Shown here one piece after another: positions 1 through 9,685 of a DNA stretch of 40,732 bases. Origin of the DNA: Lachnospiraceae bacterium UBA3401 (GTDB taxonomy: Bacteria; Bacillota; Clostridia; Lachnospirales; Lachnospiraceae); assembly GCA_002358575.1 (NCBI GenBank), contig DEPD01000063.1, forward strand, positions 22,765 through 63,496, in the 5' to 3' direction. Both the position numbers and the translations under genes were made by a program. How positions within the stretch are numbered: the stretch's first letter is position 1; every line of letters begins with the position of its first letter. Below the pieces are notes generated by a model that saw nothing but the letters and a program-made list of their open reading frames with translations, did no database searches and was not told the DNA's origin.

Positions 1-72
1 TCAAGCCACCACGAAGTGGTTTTGTATGGCTTGATGCTTGTAACAGGAAGCCGAAGGCTGAACTGTTACAAG
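1..72. repeat. Two adjacent stem-loops at window start
   Basis: Two inverted repeats lie side by side. TCAAGCCA (1-8) pairs with TGGCTTGA (27-34). CTTGTAACAG (37-46) pairs with CTGTTACAAG (63-72), and its loop holds a second short stem, AGCC/GGCT (49-52 and 56-59). No T-run follows, so a simple intrinsic terminator is unlikely unless it serves a gene left of the window. It may be an intergenic repeat or a structured 3' end. Function unknown. Confidence 0.5.
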
Positions 73-98
73 GAACTGCCATATCTTAAAAAGTTGGA

Positions 99-127
99 TT
101 GAATATACAAAAAAGAGTTGGTATAAT
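99..127 (+). promoter_or_regulatory. Probable sigma-70-type promoter of pncB
   Basis: TTGAAT (99-104) and TATAAT (122-127) are separated by exactly 17 bases. The expected start of transcription is about 60 bases upstream of the nicotinate phosphoribosyltransferase start codon. No other gene lies between. Confidence 0.6.
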
Positions 128-195
128 CTGTATATACTATACAGTGAAAGAGTGGCTTTTAAAGAGTGGTTTTATGATAGAAAGGATACACTGAT

Positions 196-1680
196 ATGAT
201 GAAGCAGGCAGATAAAAGGAATTTGTCCATGATTATGGATTTGTATGAATTGACTATGGCAAACGGTTATTTTAATGATGGGGATACAGAGGCGCGCGTA
301 GCGTTTGATGTATTTTACAGGAAAAATCCAGATAGAGGGGGATTTACCATTTTTGCGGGACTTGAACAGATTGTGGAGTATGTGGAAAACCTGCACTTTT
401 CCGAAGAAGATGTGGCGTATCTGCGTTCGCTTCATACATTTACGGATGCGTTTTTAGATTATCTGAGAGCCTTTCAGTTTCATGGTGATATCTATGCATT
501 TCCAGAAGGAACAATTATGTATCCAAATGAGCCAGTCATCACTGTAGTTGCACCGTTAATTGATGCGCAGCTTGTGGAGACAGCGATACTGGCGCAGATT
601 AATCATCAATCTTTGGTTGCGACAAAGACCGCTCGTATTGTGAGAGCAGCAGAGGGGAAAACTGTGTCGGATTTTGGCGCAAGGCGTGCACACAATATGG
701 ATGCCGCAGTGTACGGCGCGCGCGCCTCTTATATTGGCGGTGCCGCTGGAACGGCGACCGTGCTTGCTGGACAGATGTTCGGAATTCCTGTCAGCGGGAC
801 AATGGCACATAGCTGGGTTATGTACTACAAGGATGAATTTGAGGCATTTAAGAATTATGCTGTGAATTATCCTGACAATACAATGCTTTTGGTTGACACA
901 TATGATACGATACAATCTGGTATTCCCAATGCAATTCGCGTGGCACACGAGATATTAGAACCTATGGGAAAACGGCTGAAAGGCGTTCGTATTGACAGTG
1001 GAGATTTGGCTTACCAGTCATCAAAGGTTCGCAAAATGCTGGATAGCGAAGGCTTGACGGACTGTAAAATTATTGTGTCAAACAGTCTGGATGAGCATAC
1101 GATTTCTTCCTTAAATATACAGAAAGCATGTATTGACAGTTACGGGGTTGGCGAGCGGTTGATTACAGGAGCAACCAGCGATTATTCTGATGATACACTG
1201 GCACTGCTCGGTGCGGTCTACAAGATAGCGGCAGTTGAGGAAAATGGGGTGTTTACACCGCGGATTAAGATTTCTGGCACAGTAGAAAAGATTACAAATC
1301 CTGGTTTGAAGAAAGTGTATCGCATTTACGACCAGAATGGAAAGGCAAAGGCGGATTTGATTGCAAAGGCGGATGAGGAGATTGATATGAGCAGTGCATT
1401 TCGATTTGTGGACCCCAAAATGCCTTGGAGAAATCTAAAATTCACAAATTGTACTGCAAAGCCGCTTCAGGTAAAAATATTTGAGAATGGTAAGCTCGTT
1501 TATGAGCTGCCAACACTGGAAGAAATTCGAGCATATGTAAAAAAGCAGCTTGAGGAAGAAATCTGGGAGGAAGAACAACGATTTATCAATCCACATGTAC
1601 ATTATATGGATATGACGCCAGATTATTACGAACTGAAAATGGGGCTTTTGCATGAAAGAGGTAAGGCTTTTGAGCATTAA
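196..1680 (+). CDS. pncB: Nicotinate phosphoribosyltransferase
   Basis: Cytosolic enzyme of the Preiss-Handler NAD salvage route: nicotinate + PRPP (+ ATP) gives nicotinate mononucleotide. The 494-residue protein opens with the family's N-terminal pattern (DLYELTMANGYF, near residues 16-27). It also carries the SGTMAHSWV block with the conserved His (H205) and the phosphate-binding stretch VRIDSGDLAYQS. Length is normal for the long clostridial form. The ATG at 196 follows a GAAAGG ribosome site; a second ATG follows directly at 199. The gene appears monocistronic, with a consensus promoter about 70 bases upstream. Identification is firm; which of the paralogous NAPRT subfamilies it belongs to was not determined. 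Confidence 0.95.
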   Translation: MMKQADKRNLSMIMDLYELTMANGYFNDGDTEARVAFDVFYRKNPDRGGFTIFAGLEQIVEYVENLHFSEEDVAYLRSLHTFTDAFLDYLRAFQFHGDIYAFPEGTIMYPNEPVITVVAPLIDAQLVETAILAQINHQSLVATKTARIVRAAEGKTVSDFGARRAHNMDAAVYGARASYIGGAAGTATVLAGQMFGIPVSGTMAHSWVMYYKDEFEAFKNYAVNYPDNTMLLVDTYDTIQSGIPNAIRVAHEILEPMGKRLKGVRIDSGDLAYQSSKVRKMLDSEGLTDCKIIVSNSLDEHTISSLNIQKACIDSYGVGERLITGATSDYSDDTLALLGAVYKIAAVEENGVFTPRIKISGTVEKITNPGLKKVYRIYDQNGKAKADLIAKADEEIDMSSAFRFVDPKMPWRNLKFTNCTAKPLQVKIFENGKLVYELPTLEEIRAYVKKQLEEEIWEEEQRFINPHVHYMDMTPDYYELKMGLLHERGKAFEH

Positions 1681-1843
1681 TATTACGTAAATGCGCATAG
1701 AATTTATGTTTTCCATAGAATATGATGGTAACATAGATGATGAAAATAGTCGATATAATAATCATAGACACCAAAAGTCTATAAGTTAGGAACTCTTGAA
1801 AGCAGTGTAATATAAGGCAAAATGATTTCGGGAGAATAAAAAT

Positions 1844-3100
1844 ATGCGAATAGAATTGAGAGGTAAGTATATGCAGATTGGCGGGTTAGACAATTACAGA
1901 AGGTTTCAAGTAGGAACAAATTATTCAATGACTTGGATGCAAGAAAAGAGTCAACATCATCTTAAAATGCCAGATATATTTGGTCCGCAATGTAAGGTGA
2001 CAATATCGCACGAGGGTAAGAAATTGAGCAAAGAATCCACACAGGAAACTCCGAGAAGCTCCATGGCGGCCAGTGCAGGGAGACTGCTGATGCGGGAGCA
2101 GCAACAGGCAGAGACAGACAAGAAGGAATCTTCCAATATGTTAGATGAGATATCGGGTTTAATGGATTCTATCAGAAATTCCTATGCGTCTGGCGAGGAT
2201 GAGGAAACAATTTCAAAGAAGCAAGATGCGCTACAACGGCTGTTGGACTTAAAGGCGCGCCAAGATCAGGAAAATAAACAGCGGGCAGAGGATGCTGCTG
2301 GCAGTGCTGCTGCCTCAAAGGAGCAGGAGGAGATTGACCAAAAAAATGCGGATCTTTATCTTTTGCTAAAAAGTTTAGAGGAACAAGAAGATGAGGATGA
2401 GATATCTGGCAGCAGTGCTAAAGAAGCATCTGCAACAGACGATACAGAACACAAACCAGGAGGAATTGGTGACGAGATTTCACAAGCAGCGACAATGCTT
2501 GGTGCTACGGCGGCAAAACGTGAGCTACAGGCAAAAGGAACCATTGATGCGCTAAGAGCTGACGGTTATAATAAGATAGCCAAAGCAAATGAAATGATGC
2601 AAGAGATACAAGCAGAGCTTGACTTGGCAAAGGAGGCAGCAGGAAGAGAAGGGCTTAGTGCAGAGGAAAGACAAGAACTGATATCCGGCCATATGGAGAC
2701 GTCCAAAGGAATGTTAATGTCAAATTATGACGAAATAATGCATCTGCGAAGCAGCGGGATTCAGGAGACCAAAGATGCGCGGGAATTGGATTTAAAACAT
2801 ATTCAAACCAGTCCGCTTGATGGCGTAAAACAGGCAAAGCAGACTATTTTGCAAACAGGGGTGGACGCTGCACAAAATGAGGTGGCGCAGAGCACCCTTG
2901 ACAAGGCATCAAAGGAGCTAGAACAAAGAGTGCAGGAGGCAATTGACAAACGCAATGAAGCACCTGCTGAATCAGAAGATGTCGAGGAAGCAGAAAAAGA
3001 AAAGGCAGAAGAAACAGAAAAAGAAAAATTGGAACAGGAACAATTAGAGCAAAAAAGACAAGAACGTGAAAACAATAAAAACATGTTTTTTGTGAATTAA
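1844..3100 (+). CDS. Coiled-coil, Glu/Lys-rich protein of unknown function
   Basis: I do not recognise a named family. The 418-residue product has a short N-terminal segment (about 1-80) containing VTISHEGKKLSKE. The rest is low-complexity, charged and mostly helical: Glu/Gln/Ala-rich heptad-like stretches around residues 80-190 and 225-410, ending in an E/K/Q-rich tail. No signal peptide or membrane segment is seen, so it is probably cytosolic. The N-terminal pattern resembles small uncharacterised Lachnospiraceae proteins I recall, but that is memory only. Two starts are possible: ATG 1844 (GGGAG at 1830) and in-frame ATG 1871 (GAGAGG at 1857). It stands alone between pncB and glgP. Confidence 0.75.
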   Translation: MRIELRGKYMQIGGLDNYRRFQVGTNYSMTWMQEKSQHHLKMPDIFGPQCKVTISHEGKKLSKESTQETPRSSMAASAGRLLMREQQQAETDKKESSNMLDEISGLMDSIRNSYASGEDEETISKKQDALQRLLDLKARQDQENKQRAEDAAGSAAASKEQEEIDQKNADLYLLLKSLEEQEDEDEISGSSAKEASATDDTEHKPGGIGDEISQAATMLGATAAKRELQAKGTIDALRADGYNKIAKANEMMQEIQAELDLAKEAAGREGLSAEERQELISGHMETSKGMLMSNYDEIMHLRSSGIQETKDARELDLKHIQTSPLDGVKQAKQTILQTGVDAAQNEVAQSTLDKASKELEQRVQEAIDKRNEAPAESEDVEEAEKEKAEETEKEKLEQEQLEQKRQERENNKNMFFVN

Positions 3101-3103
3101 TTG

Positions 3104-3132
3104 TTTCAAGATTTGATATTGTGTGCTATAAT
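3104..3132 (+). promoter_or_regulatory. Candidate promoter of glgP
   Basis: A perfect TATAAT (3127-3132) is preceded at 17 bases by TTTCAA (3104-3109), a weak -35. The gene start is 110 bases further on. The -10 is convincing; the -35 is tentative. Confidence 0.4.
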
Positions 3133-3242
3133 TAGGAAGACTAAAAGCAAAATCTTTGAAGAACAGCAAAAATTACGTGTTCAGAATCCTTGGAGTTATA
3201 TACTTTTAAGAAGCGGGCACAAGGTAAAAGGAGAGGTAAAAA

Positions 3243-5693
3243 ATGCCAAAAAAGCCAATAATTGACAAAGAAATGTTTAAGAGAAGCGTTTTGTACAATG
3301 TAAAGACATTGTACAGAAAAACTTTGGAGGAGGCTACAGATCAGCAGATTTTTCAAGCGGTTGCATATGCTGTGAAGGATGCCATTGTAGATCACTGGCT
3401 CAAGACACAGGCAGCTTATGAGGAGAAGGACCCCAAGACAGTTTATTATATGTCGATGGAATTTTTAATGGGACGTGCACTTGGAAATAATATGATTAAT
3501 TTGATGGCGTACAAGGAGTTTTCTGAAGCGCTTGAGGAACTTGGTCTCGACATTAATGTGATTGAGGACCAAGAGCCGGATGCAGCGCTTGGAAATGGTG
3601 GTTTAGGACGTCTTGCCGCATGTTTTCTTGACTCACTTGCGACGCTTGGATATTCAGCATATGGTTGTGGTATTCGCTATCATTATGGTATGTTTAAGCA
3701 GGAAATTCGCGATGGTTTTCAACGTGAAGTTCCTGATGATTGGCTTCGTGACGGCAATCCGTTTGAGCTGCGTCGTCCAGAATACACAAAGGTAATTAAA
3801 TTTGGCGGCAATGTAGCGTGCAGAGAGGAGAATGGCAGACTGATTTGGTATCAGGAAAATTATCAGTCTGTTAAGGCAATTCCATATGACCTTCCAGTTG
3901 TCGGATATGGAAATGGTATTGTCAATACGCTTAGAATCTGGGATGCAGAGCCAATGGATTGCTTTAGTCTGGATTCTTTTGACAAGGGCGATTATCAGAA
4001 GGCAGTAGAGCAGACCAATCTCGCAAGAAATATTGTGGAAGTGCTCTATCCAAATGACAATCATATTTCTGGTAAGGAACTCCGCCTAAAACAGCAGTAT
4101 TTCTTTATCTCTGCTTCTGTGCAGACAGCAATTGAAAAATATATGTCCAAGCATGAGGATATTCATAAATTTTACGAGAAGGTTACTTTCCAGCTTAATG
4201 ATACACATCCAACAGTAGCGATTGCAGAGTTGATGCGGATTCTGTTAGATGATTTCCACTTGGAGTGGGATGAGGCATGGGAGATTACAACAAAAACCTG
4301 CGCATACACAAACCATACCATTATGGCGGAAGCGCTTGAAAAGTGGCCTGTAGATTTGTTCCAGAGACTGCTTCCGAGAATCTATCAGATTGTGGAGGAA
4401 ATCAATCGTAGATTCCTTATGGAAATTGTAAACAGATATCCAGAACCAGCAGATAAGATTAAAAAGATGGCAATTATAGCAGATGGGCAAGTAAAGATGG
4501 CGCATTTGGCTATCGTTGCCGGCTACAGTGTGAATGGTGTGGCGAAGCTTCATACAGAGATTTTAAAGAATCAAGAGTTAAAAGATTTCTATGAGATGTT
4601 CCCGCAGAAATTTAATAATAAAACAAATGGTATTACACAGAGACGCTTCCTGTTGCATGGAAATCCGCTGCTTGCAGACTGGGTTACAGAAAAGGTGGGC
4701 GAGGATTGGATTGTGGACCTTCCTGTGATCGGCGGGCTTATAAAATATGTGGATGATCCTGTGGCGCAGAAAGAGTTTATGGAGATTAAGCATAAGAATA
4801 AAATACGTCTGGCAAAATATATTAAGAAGCACAATGGGATTACAGTTGATCCGGATTCCATTTTTGATGTGCAGGTTAAGAGACTGCACGAGTACAAGCG
4901 GCAGTTACTCAATATCCTTCATGTGATGTATCTATATAATGAAATGAAGGCAAATCCAAATATGGAATTTTATCCAAGGACATTTATTTTTGGCGCGAAG
5001 GCAGCGGCGGGTTACAAGAACGCGAAGCTCACCATTAAGTTGATTAATGCAGTGGCAGACAAGGTGAACAATGACCCAATTGTCAAGGACCGGATTAAAG
5101 TTGTGTTTATTGAGAATTATAGAGTTTCCAACGCAGAGTTAATTTTTGCTGCTGCGGATCTCTCAGAGCAGATTTCTACTGCGTCAAAAGAAGCAAGTGG
5201 TACTGGCAACATGAAGTTTATGTTGAATGGTGCGTTGACACTTGGCACAATGGATGGCGCAAATGTGGAGATTGTCGAGGAAGTGGGCAACGAGAACGCA
5301 TTTATCTTTGGTCTGAGTTCGGATGAGGTTATTAATTTTGAGAACAACGGCGGCTATAATCCAATGGATGTCTACAATAGGGACGCTGAGATTAGAAAGG
5401 TTGTAGACCAGCTTGTAGACGGCACTTTTGCAGAGGATAGAGAGCTTTTCCGAAGCCTGTACAATTCACTTTTAAATACATTGGATACAGATAAGGCAGA
5501 CCGTTACTTTATCTTAAAAGATTTTCATTCGTATGCAGATGCGCAGAAGCGAGTGGAGAAGGCTTACAAGGATAAGGCTGGATGGGCAAGAAGTGCAATG
5601 CTCAATACCGCAAAGGTTGGCAAGTTTACTTCTGATAGAACGATTCAGCAGTATGTAGATGAGATCTGGCATCTGGATAAAGTAGAACTGTAG
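3243..5693 (+). CDS. glgP: Glycogen/alpha-glucan phosphorylase
   Basis: GT35 phosphorylase: removes glucose from the non-reducing ends of alpha-1,4-glucans with phosphate to give glucose-1-phosphate, using pyridoxal phosphate. The 816-residue length is typical of bacterial enzymes. Visible family blocks are MSMEFLMGRAL, EPDAALGNGGLGRLAACFLDS, FQLNDTHPTVAIAELMR, VKRLHEYKRQ and the PLP-lysine block KEASGTGNMKFMLNGA, with the Schiff-base lysine at about residue 658. ATG 3243 follows AAAAGGAGAGG. It is flanked by its own promoter and a strong terminator, so it is probably transcribed alone. No glycogen synthesis genes lie nearby. Identification is firm; substrate (glycogen or maltodextrin) cannot be told from sequence. 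Confidence 0.97.
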   Translation: MPKKPIIDKEMFKRSVLYNVKTLYRKTLEEATDQQIFQAVAYAVKDAIVDHWLKTQAAYEEKDPKTVYYMSMEFLMGRALGNNMINLMAYKEFSEALEELGLDINVIEDQEPDAALGNGGLGRLAACFLDSLATLGYSAYGCGIRYHYGMFKQEIRDGFQREVPDDWLRDGNPFELRRPEYTKVIKFGGNVACREENGRLIWYQENYQSVKAIPYDLPVVGYGNGIVNTLRIWDAEPMDCFSLDSFDKGDYQKAVEQTNLARNIVEVLYPNDNHISGKELRLKQQYFFISASVQTAIEKYMSKHEDIHKFYEKVTFQLNDTHPTVAIAELMRILLDDFHLEWDEAWEITTKTCAYTNHTIMAEALEKWPVDLFQRLLPRIYQIVEEINRRFLMEIVNRYPEPADKIKKMAIIADGQVKMAHLAIVAGYSVNGVAKLHTEILKNQELKDFYEMFPQKFNNKTNGITQRRFLLHGNPLLADWVTEKVGEDWIVDLPVIGGLIKYVDDPVAQKEFMEIKHKNKIRLAKYIKKHNGITVDPDSIFDVQVKRLHEYKRQLLNILHVMYLYNEMKANPNMEFYPRTFIFGAKAAAGYKNAKLTIKLINAVADKVNNDPIVKDRIKVVFIENYRVSNAELIFAAADLSEQISTASKEASGTGNMKFMLNGALTLGTMDGANVEIVEEVGNENAFIFGLSSDEVINFENNGGYNPMDVYNRDAEIRKVVDQLVDGTFAEDRELFRSLYNSLLNTLDTDKADRYFILKDFHSYADAQKRVEKAYKDKAGWARSAMLNTAKVGKFTSDRTIQQYVDEIWHLDKVEL

Positions 5694-5712
5694 GGATAGA
5701 AAATAAGGTTGC

Positions 5713-5749
5713 AAAAACGCATATCTCAACCAACCGAGATATGCGTTTT
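5713..5749 (+). terminator. Intrinsic terminator of glgP
   Basis: A perfect stem of about 13 bp (AAACGCATATCTC with its complement) encloses the loop AACCAACC and ends in a T-run, 20 bases after the glgP stop. Confidence 0.9.
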
Positions 5750-5793
5750 CATTACCTCAATAGTTGTGTTATGGTTGATATGAGGAAGAAAAC

Positions 5794-6435
5794 ATGGAGA
5801 AATATTTGAAGAAAATCCTGTTTGTGCTTGCAGGTATTCTGATGGCAGGCGCTCTGAGCGGATGTACATCGGACAAGACAGTCAAAACTTATCTGCAAGC
5901 ACTTTTGGATGCTTCTTATAAAAATGATTCCAGTGCATTTGTGGATATGAAACTTGGCAAAGCTGAGGAGGCACAAGCACTCTATGCACAGGGAATTGAT
6001 ACCGGTGTCGGTGTTTTCTGTAGTAGAATGGGTGTATCAGATGAATACAAAGAAGAATTTCGTCAGATATATATGGAAATGCTAGGAAAAGTGCGATATA
6101 CGGTTGATACTGCGGAGAAACAGAGTGATGGTTCTTATATTGTATCGGTGACTTATGAAAAAATGCGTATTTTTGAGCCGACATTGACATTGTATCAAGA
6201 GAAAGTTGCAGCATTAGGAGATACGTGGAAAGACAGTGACAGCGTTCCGTCGGAGGAGGAGATTGTTGAGCGCGTAATTTTGGAATTTAAAGAGAGTATG
6301 GAGGCTGTATTGTCTGAGGTAACTTATGAGGAGCCAGCTTCAATGAATGTTAGAATAGAGCTTGAGGACAATGTATACACGCCAAATGTAGATGATATTA
6401 TGGAATTGGAAAAAGCATTATTCGATGGGGAGTAA
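5794..6435 (+). CDS. Lipoprotein of unknown function
   Basis: The 213-residue protein has a type II signal peptide: Lys-rich start, hydrophobic segment at about residues 8-20, and lipobox LSGC with the lipidated Cys at 24. It should therefore sit on the outer face of the membrane. The mature part (TYLQALLDASYKND near residues 32-45) resembles lipoproteins with DUF5105/DUF4878-type ~100-residue repeats, but I cannot assign it. It is followed at 19 bases by the zinc-ribbon/LRR membrane protein, which suggests one operon and perhaps a shared envelope role. Confidence 0.85.
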   Translation: MEKYLKKILFVLAGILMAGALSGCTSDKTVKTYLQALLDASYKNDSSAFVDMKLGKAEEAQALYAQGIDTGVGVFCSRMGVSDEYKEEFRQIYMEMLGKVRYTVDTAEKQSDGSYIVSVTYEKMRIFEPTLTLYQEKVAALGDTWKDSDSVPSEEEIVERVILEFKESMEAVLSEVTYEEPASMNVRIELEDNVYTPNVDDIMELEKALFDGE

Positions 6436-6454
6436 GTTGGGAGGTGCAATATTA

Positions 6455-8335
6455 TTGGAAGATCATATTAAAATTACAGAGATGCGATGTCCAAGTTGTG
6501 GTGGTCTTTTAAAGCTGCCAGAAGGAAATGTAAAGTCTATTCAGTGTGAATATTGTGGCAATGAGTATGTTTTGGATATTCCAAAGCAGCAATCAGTCCC
6601 GCGCCAAATACCAGATTGGGAACCTGTGGCACCCCAGCCCAATGTTCCATCTTATAGCTCAAGTGCAATATGGTTTTGCATTGTGCTGTTTTTGGTTGGA
6701 ATAGGAGGGGCAATTGCTTTTGGCAGATATAAAGAGACACAGAAATACAAAAATATTGTACCGGAGCCAATACCTGTTCAACAGCCTCTCTATCCTTTTC
6801 TTGAGGAGGCAGCAACGGAAGAACAACTCTCTGGTATGTTAGGGCAGATGGTATCCATTGTATTTGGCAAGGATATAGAGAGTGTGACACAAGAAGAGTT
6901 GTCTCAGATTCAATGGATTGCAGACCGCAGCGACATTGATTATCGTTATATTGGCTACAGCTTTGAAAATCCAATAGAAAACCCAGACGCAGTATTAAAC
7001 TGGTTAGCATTTCCGGACCATAGTGAAAGTGGTTATGCAGGATTATATCAATTTCAGGGATTAAAAAGATTAGATACCAAAGAATCTCTTTCCCAGTGTA
7101 ATTTGCAGGGAGTATCGCTTGAAAGTTTCTCTGCACCGATACAATCATTGGAGGAAGCTGCGCAGGAATTTGAGAGCGCTGATAAAATTAAACAACTTAC
7201 GATTAATAGTCGCATTGAAAATTTACAGGGATTAGAATTGTTTCCAAATGTAGAACAGCTTGTTTTAAATGCAGGTGCGTTAAATGATATTGATGCGGTA
7301 ATTGTACTGCAGCATTTAAAATCGCTCACACTCAATAACGCGGATACTGTTACGGACTTTGCAGTACTTGCATCTGTCGGAACGCTTGAGGAGTTGGTGA
7401 TTGATTCAGAAAGCTTAAAATCATTAGATTTTTTAAAGAGAATGCCACAGCTAAAGCGTCTTGGACTTTTGAATGGCGCATTCTTTGATCTGAGTGGGCT
7501 TGAGGCGCTAGAGGGGCTTGAAGCGCTTACAATTGAAGATTGTGATGAGCTGACGGACATGAGCAGTGTCACCAAACTTTTGACGTTGAAAGAGCTTTCT
7601 CTGGACCCGCCGTATAACTGTCCGCAGCCATCGCTTGGAGAACTTACAAATTTGCAGCGTCTGACCTTAAGGAGATTCGATTCCTGTCATTTTCTTTCTA
7701 AACTGATAAATCTTGAAACATTGTCCCTGCACAATTGTACTTTGTCGTCCAATCTAGATTTGTCAGGACTAACCCGTTTGCGAAAATTGACTTGCGCTTC
7801 GCATTCTGGAGATATGTCATTGGATTTTATAAAAAGCCTTACTGCGCTGGAAGAAATTGACCTTGGCGGAATGGTAACTTACAAAGATATTTCGGCAGTC
7901 TTTGCACTGCCACAGCTAAAAAGTCTTGATATCAGCGGTATGGAGGGTGAGATTAACTTTGATAAAATTTCGGAGAATCCCTCTTTACAAACACTTGAAA
8001 TAGCCGGTGTGCAGCTCTATAAAAATGCGCGGGTATCGGGAGGCAATGGGATTGTAGACGTGTCCTGGGACGACGTGTATCTGGCAGATCATATGGATTT
8101 TATTGCGCATTTCCCTAATTTAAAAAAGTTAAATGTAGCAGACAATAAAATAAAGGACCTTGATTTTGCTGCAAGTCTTGTAAATTTGGAAGAGATTGAC
8201 TTTTCAGACAATTATGTGTCAGATATGCATGTTCTATCATCAATGCCCTCTCTGCGCCAGGTAAACTGCAAGGGAAATCCTATTAGTAATTTACGTGTTT
8301 TAGATGAGACACAGGTTAATATTATCAGTGATTAG
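6455..8335 (+). CDS. Zinc-ribbon / transmembrane / leucine-rich-repeat protein
   Basis: A 626-residue protein of unusual architecture. Residues 11-35 form a zinc ribbon (CPSC at 12-15, CEYC at 31-34). A linker follows, then one membrane helix (about 71-90), then a long domain whose second half (about 235-620) is made of 20-23-residue leucine-rich repeats of the L-x-x-L-x-L type. The ribbon should be cytosolic and the LRR domain extracellular. I choose TTG 6455 as start: GGGAGGTG (6439-6446) is correctly spaced before it. The upstream in-frame ATG 6392 would overlap the lipoprotein gene by 44 bases and has no ribosome site. Probably an operon with the lipoprotein. Function unknown; sensing or protein-protein contact is an inference. 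Confidence 0.85.
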   Translation: MEDHIKITEMRCPSCGGLLKLPEGNVKSIQCEYCGNEYVLDIPKQQSVPRQIPDWEPVAPQPNVPSYSSSAIWFCIVLFLVGIGGAIAFGRYKETQKYKNIVPEPIPVQQPLYPFLEEAATEEQLSGMLGQMVSIVFGKDIESVTQEELSQIQWIADRSDIDYRYIGYSFENPIENPDAVLNWLAFPDHSESGYAGLYQFQGLKRLDTKESLSQCNLQGVSLESFSAPIQSLEEAAQEFESADKIKQLTINSRIENLQGLELFPNVEQLVLNAGALNDIDAVIVLQHLKSLTLNNADTVTDFAVLASVGTLEELVIDSESLKSLDFLKRMPQLKRLGLLNGAFFDLSGLEALEGLEALTIEDCDELTDMSSVTKLLTLKELSLDPPYNCPQPSLGELTNLQRLTLRRFDSCHFLSKLINLETLSLHNCTLSSNLDLSGLTRLRKLTCASHSGDMSLDFIKSLTALEEIDLGGMVTYKDISAVFALPQLKSLDISGMEGEINFDKISENPSLQTLEIAGVQLYKNARVSGGNGIVDVSWDDVYLADHMDFIAHFPNLKKLNVADNKIKDLDFAASLVNLEEIDFSDNYVSDMHVLSSMPSLRQVNCKGNPISNLRVLDETQVNIISD

Positions 8336-8382
8336 AAACTGGTGAAGAATAATTTTTCATAATTTTTAAAAGGAGTATTTTT

Positions 8383-9162
8383 ATGAGAATGGAATTGGAT
8401 AAGGGATTGCAGAAAAAGGCTGTGCGGTATGGCAGTTTGCTCAAAGCCTACAGAACACAAGGCGGTCTGGGAATTGGAGCGGTAGCCGGTGGAATTATGT
8501 TGTTAATTCTGGGCATAATGCTTGCTGCTTTTACTGCATTAATTGACAGTTTTCTTGGGATTATAATTTTTTTAGTACTGGGAGTGCCAGGGCTGAGTTT
8601 ATGTTTTGTCGGCAATGCAAAGCACAAGAAAAGAGTGGATACATATATTGATTTTTTTCAGCAGGATACAGGGTACAGTGCACAGGAAATTCAACAGGCA
8701 GATCAGGAGTTAATGCGTCCAGATGCGGTAAAAATTGGAAGCAAAATAGATGATGGGCGCAAGCAGGTGGTATATATCATCACAGAACATTATTTTCTGT
8801 CTGTGTGGGCGGTAAAAGGCTGTTATCTGCGAAAACTTGATGATATTGTCGCTGCTTTTTATTCCAATGAGATTCCAGGAAATGGCGGTTATCGGCAGAG
8901 TCTGTTTATCATTACGCGACAGGATACAAAAAAGCCAGGCGTTAAAAATCCTTATACTGGAAAGCAGTATTTGGGATTTGAGAATGGCATGTTAAGAATG
9001 CAGCGGGACTGTAAGAACGTCAGTTTGGAAGTGATTCACGAAATGGTGAAAAGAGCGCCGCATATTATTACAAGCCAGTATATCTCTGTAAAGGGAATAA
9101 AATATAATCTGCTAAGTATGGATAATTGGCAGGAAGATTGGGCTAGAATTTTAGAGGAATAA
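8383..9162 (+). CDS. Membrane protein of unknown function
   Basis: The 259-residue protein has two adjacent hydrophobic segments (about residues 30-52 and 55-78) and then a soluble domain of about 180 residues without cysteines or recognisable catalytic motifs. It follows the LRR protein by 47 bases, with AAAAGGAG before the ATG. It may belong to the same transcriptional unit as the lipoprotein and LRR protein. I do not recognise a family. Confidence 0.8.
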   Translation: MRMELDKGLQKKAVRYGSLLKAYRTQGGLGIGAVAGGIMLLILGIMLAAFTALIDSFLGIIIFLVLGVPGLSLCFVGNAKHKKRVDTYIDFFQQDTGYSAQEIQQADQELMRPDAVKIGSKIDDGRKQVVYIITEHYFLSVWAVKGCYLRKLDDIVAAFYSNEIPGNGGYRQSLFIITRQDTKKPGVKNPYTGKQYLGFENGMLRMQRDCKNVSLEVIHEMVKRAPHIITSQYISVKGIKYNLLSMDNWQEDWARILEE

Positions 9163-9232
9163 AAGAATCGAATGTTTTTGTCCTTATGGGCAGGTTACAA
9201 GAGAAAAAGATATTGAACACGAGGTAATAGTT

Positions 9233-9685
9233 ATGGCTATACAATACAGGAAATTAACGGAAAAAGAACTGGATAGATTTATAGAAATGAGAATCTGCCA
9301 ACTGCGGGAAGAAGGTGCAACAGAAGATTTGGATTTAAAGCCTGCCTTAAGGGATTATTACAGTCGGCATATGGCAGATGGCACCTTTGTCTCTTGGCTG
9401 GCTGTTGATGAAGATAAAATTGTAGGGACAAGTGGAATGTCATTCGTTGAAAAACCGCCATATTTTGGATGTCCCAAGGGGAAAATAGGCTTACTTTCCA
9501 GTATGTTTACTTCTATTGATTATCGAAGGCAGGGAATTGCAAAAGAATTGTTGTCACGCGTTGTAAATGAGGCAAAAGAATATGGGTGTAGTAGCGTTCA
9601 AATTACAGCTTCAGATATGGGGGTATTATTGTATACTGATTTTGGTTTTACAAAAAATAGTAGTTTTATGCAATACCAGTTGTAG
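9233..9685 (+). CDS. GNAT-family N-acetyltransferase
   Basis: A single GNAT domain of 150 residues. The strand-loop YRRQGIAKELLSRVV (about residues 103-117) is motif A with the acetyl-CoA-binding R-x-x-G-x-A pattern. The C-terminal ASDMGVLLYTDFGF is the usual end of the fold. The expected activity is acetyl transfer from acetyl-CoA to an amine; the substrate is unknown. GAGGT precedes the ATG. Confidence 0.9.
   Translation: MAIQYRKLTEKELDRFIEMRICQLREEGATEDLDLKPALRDYYSRHMADGTFVSWLAVDEDKIVGTSGMSFVEKPPYFGCPKGKIGLLSSMFTSIDYRRQGIAKELLSRVVNEAKEYGCSSVQITASDMGVLLYTDFGFTKNSSFMQYQL

Noticed and set aside
556..948. Open frames antisense to pncB (130 residues) and to other strong genes
   Set aside because: They lie wholly within recognised genes on the other strand, lack ribosome sites and have no family features.
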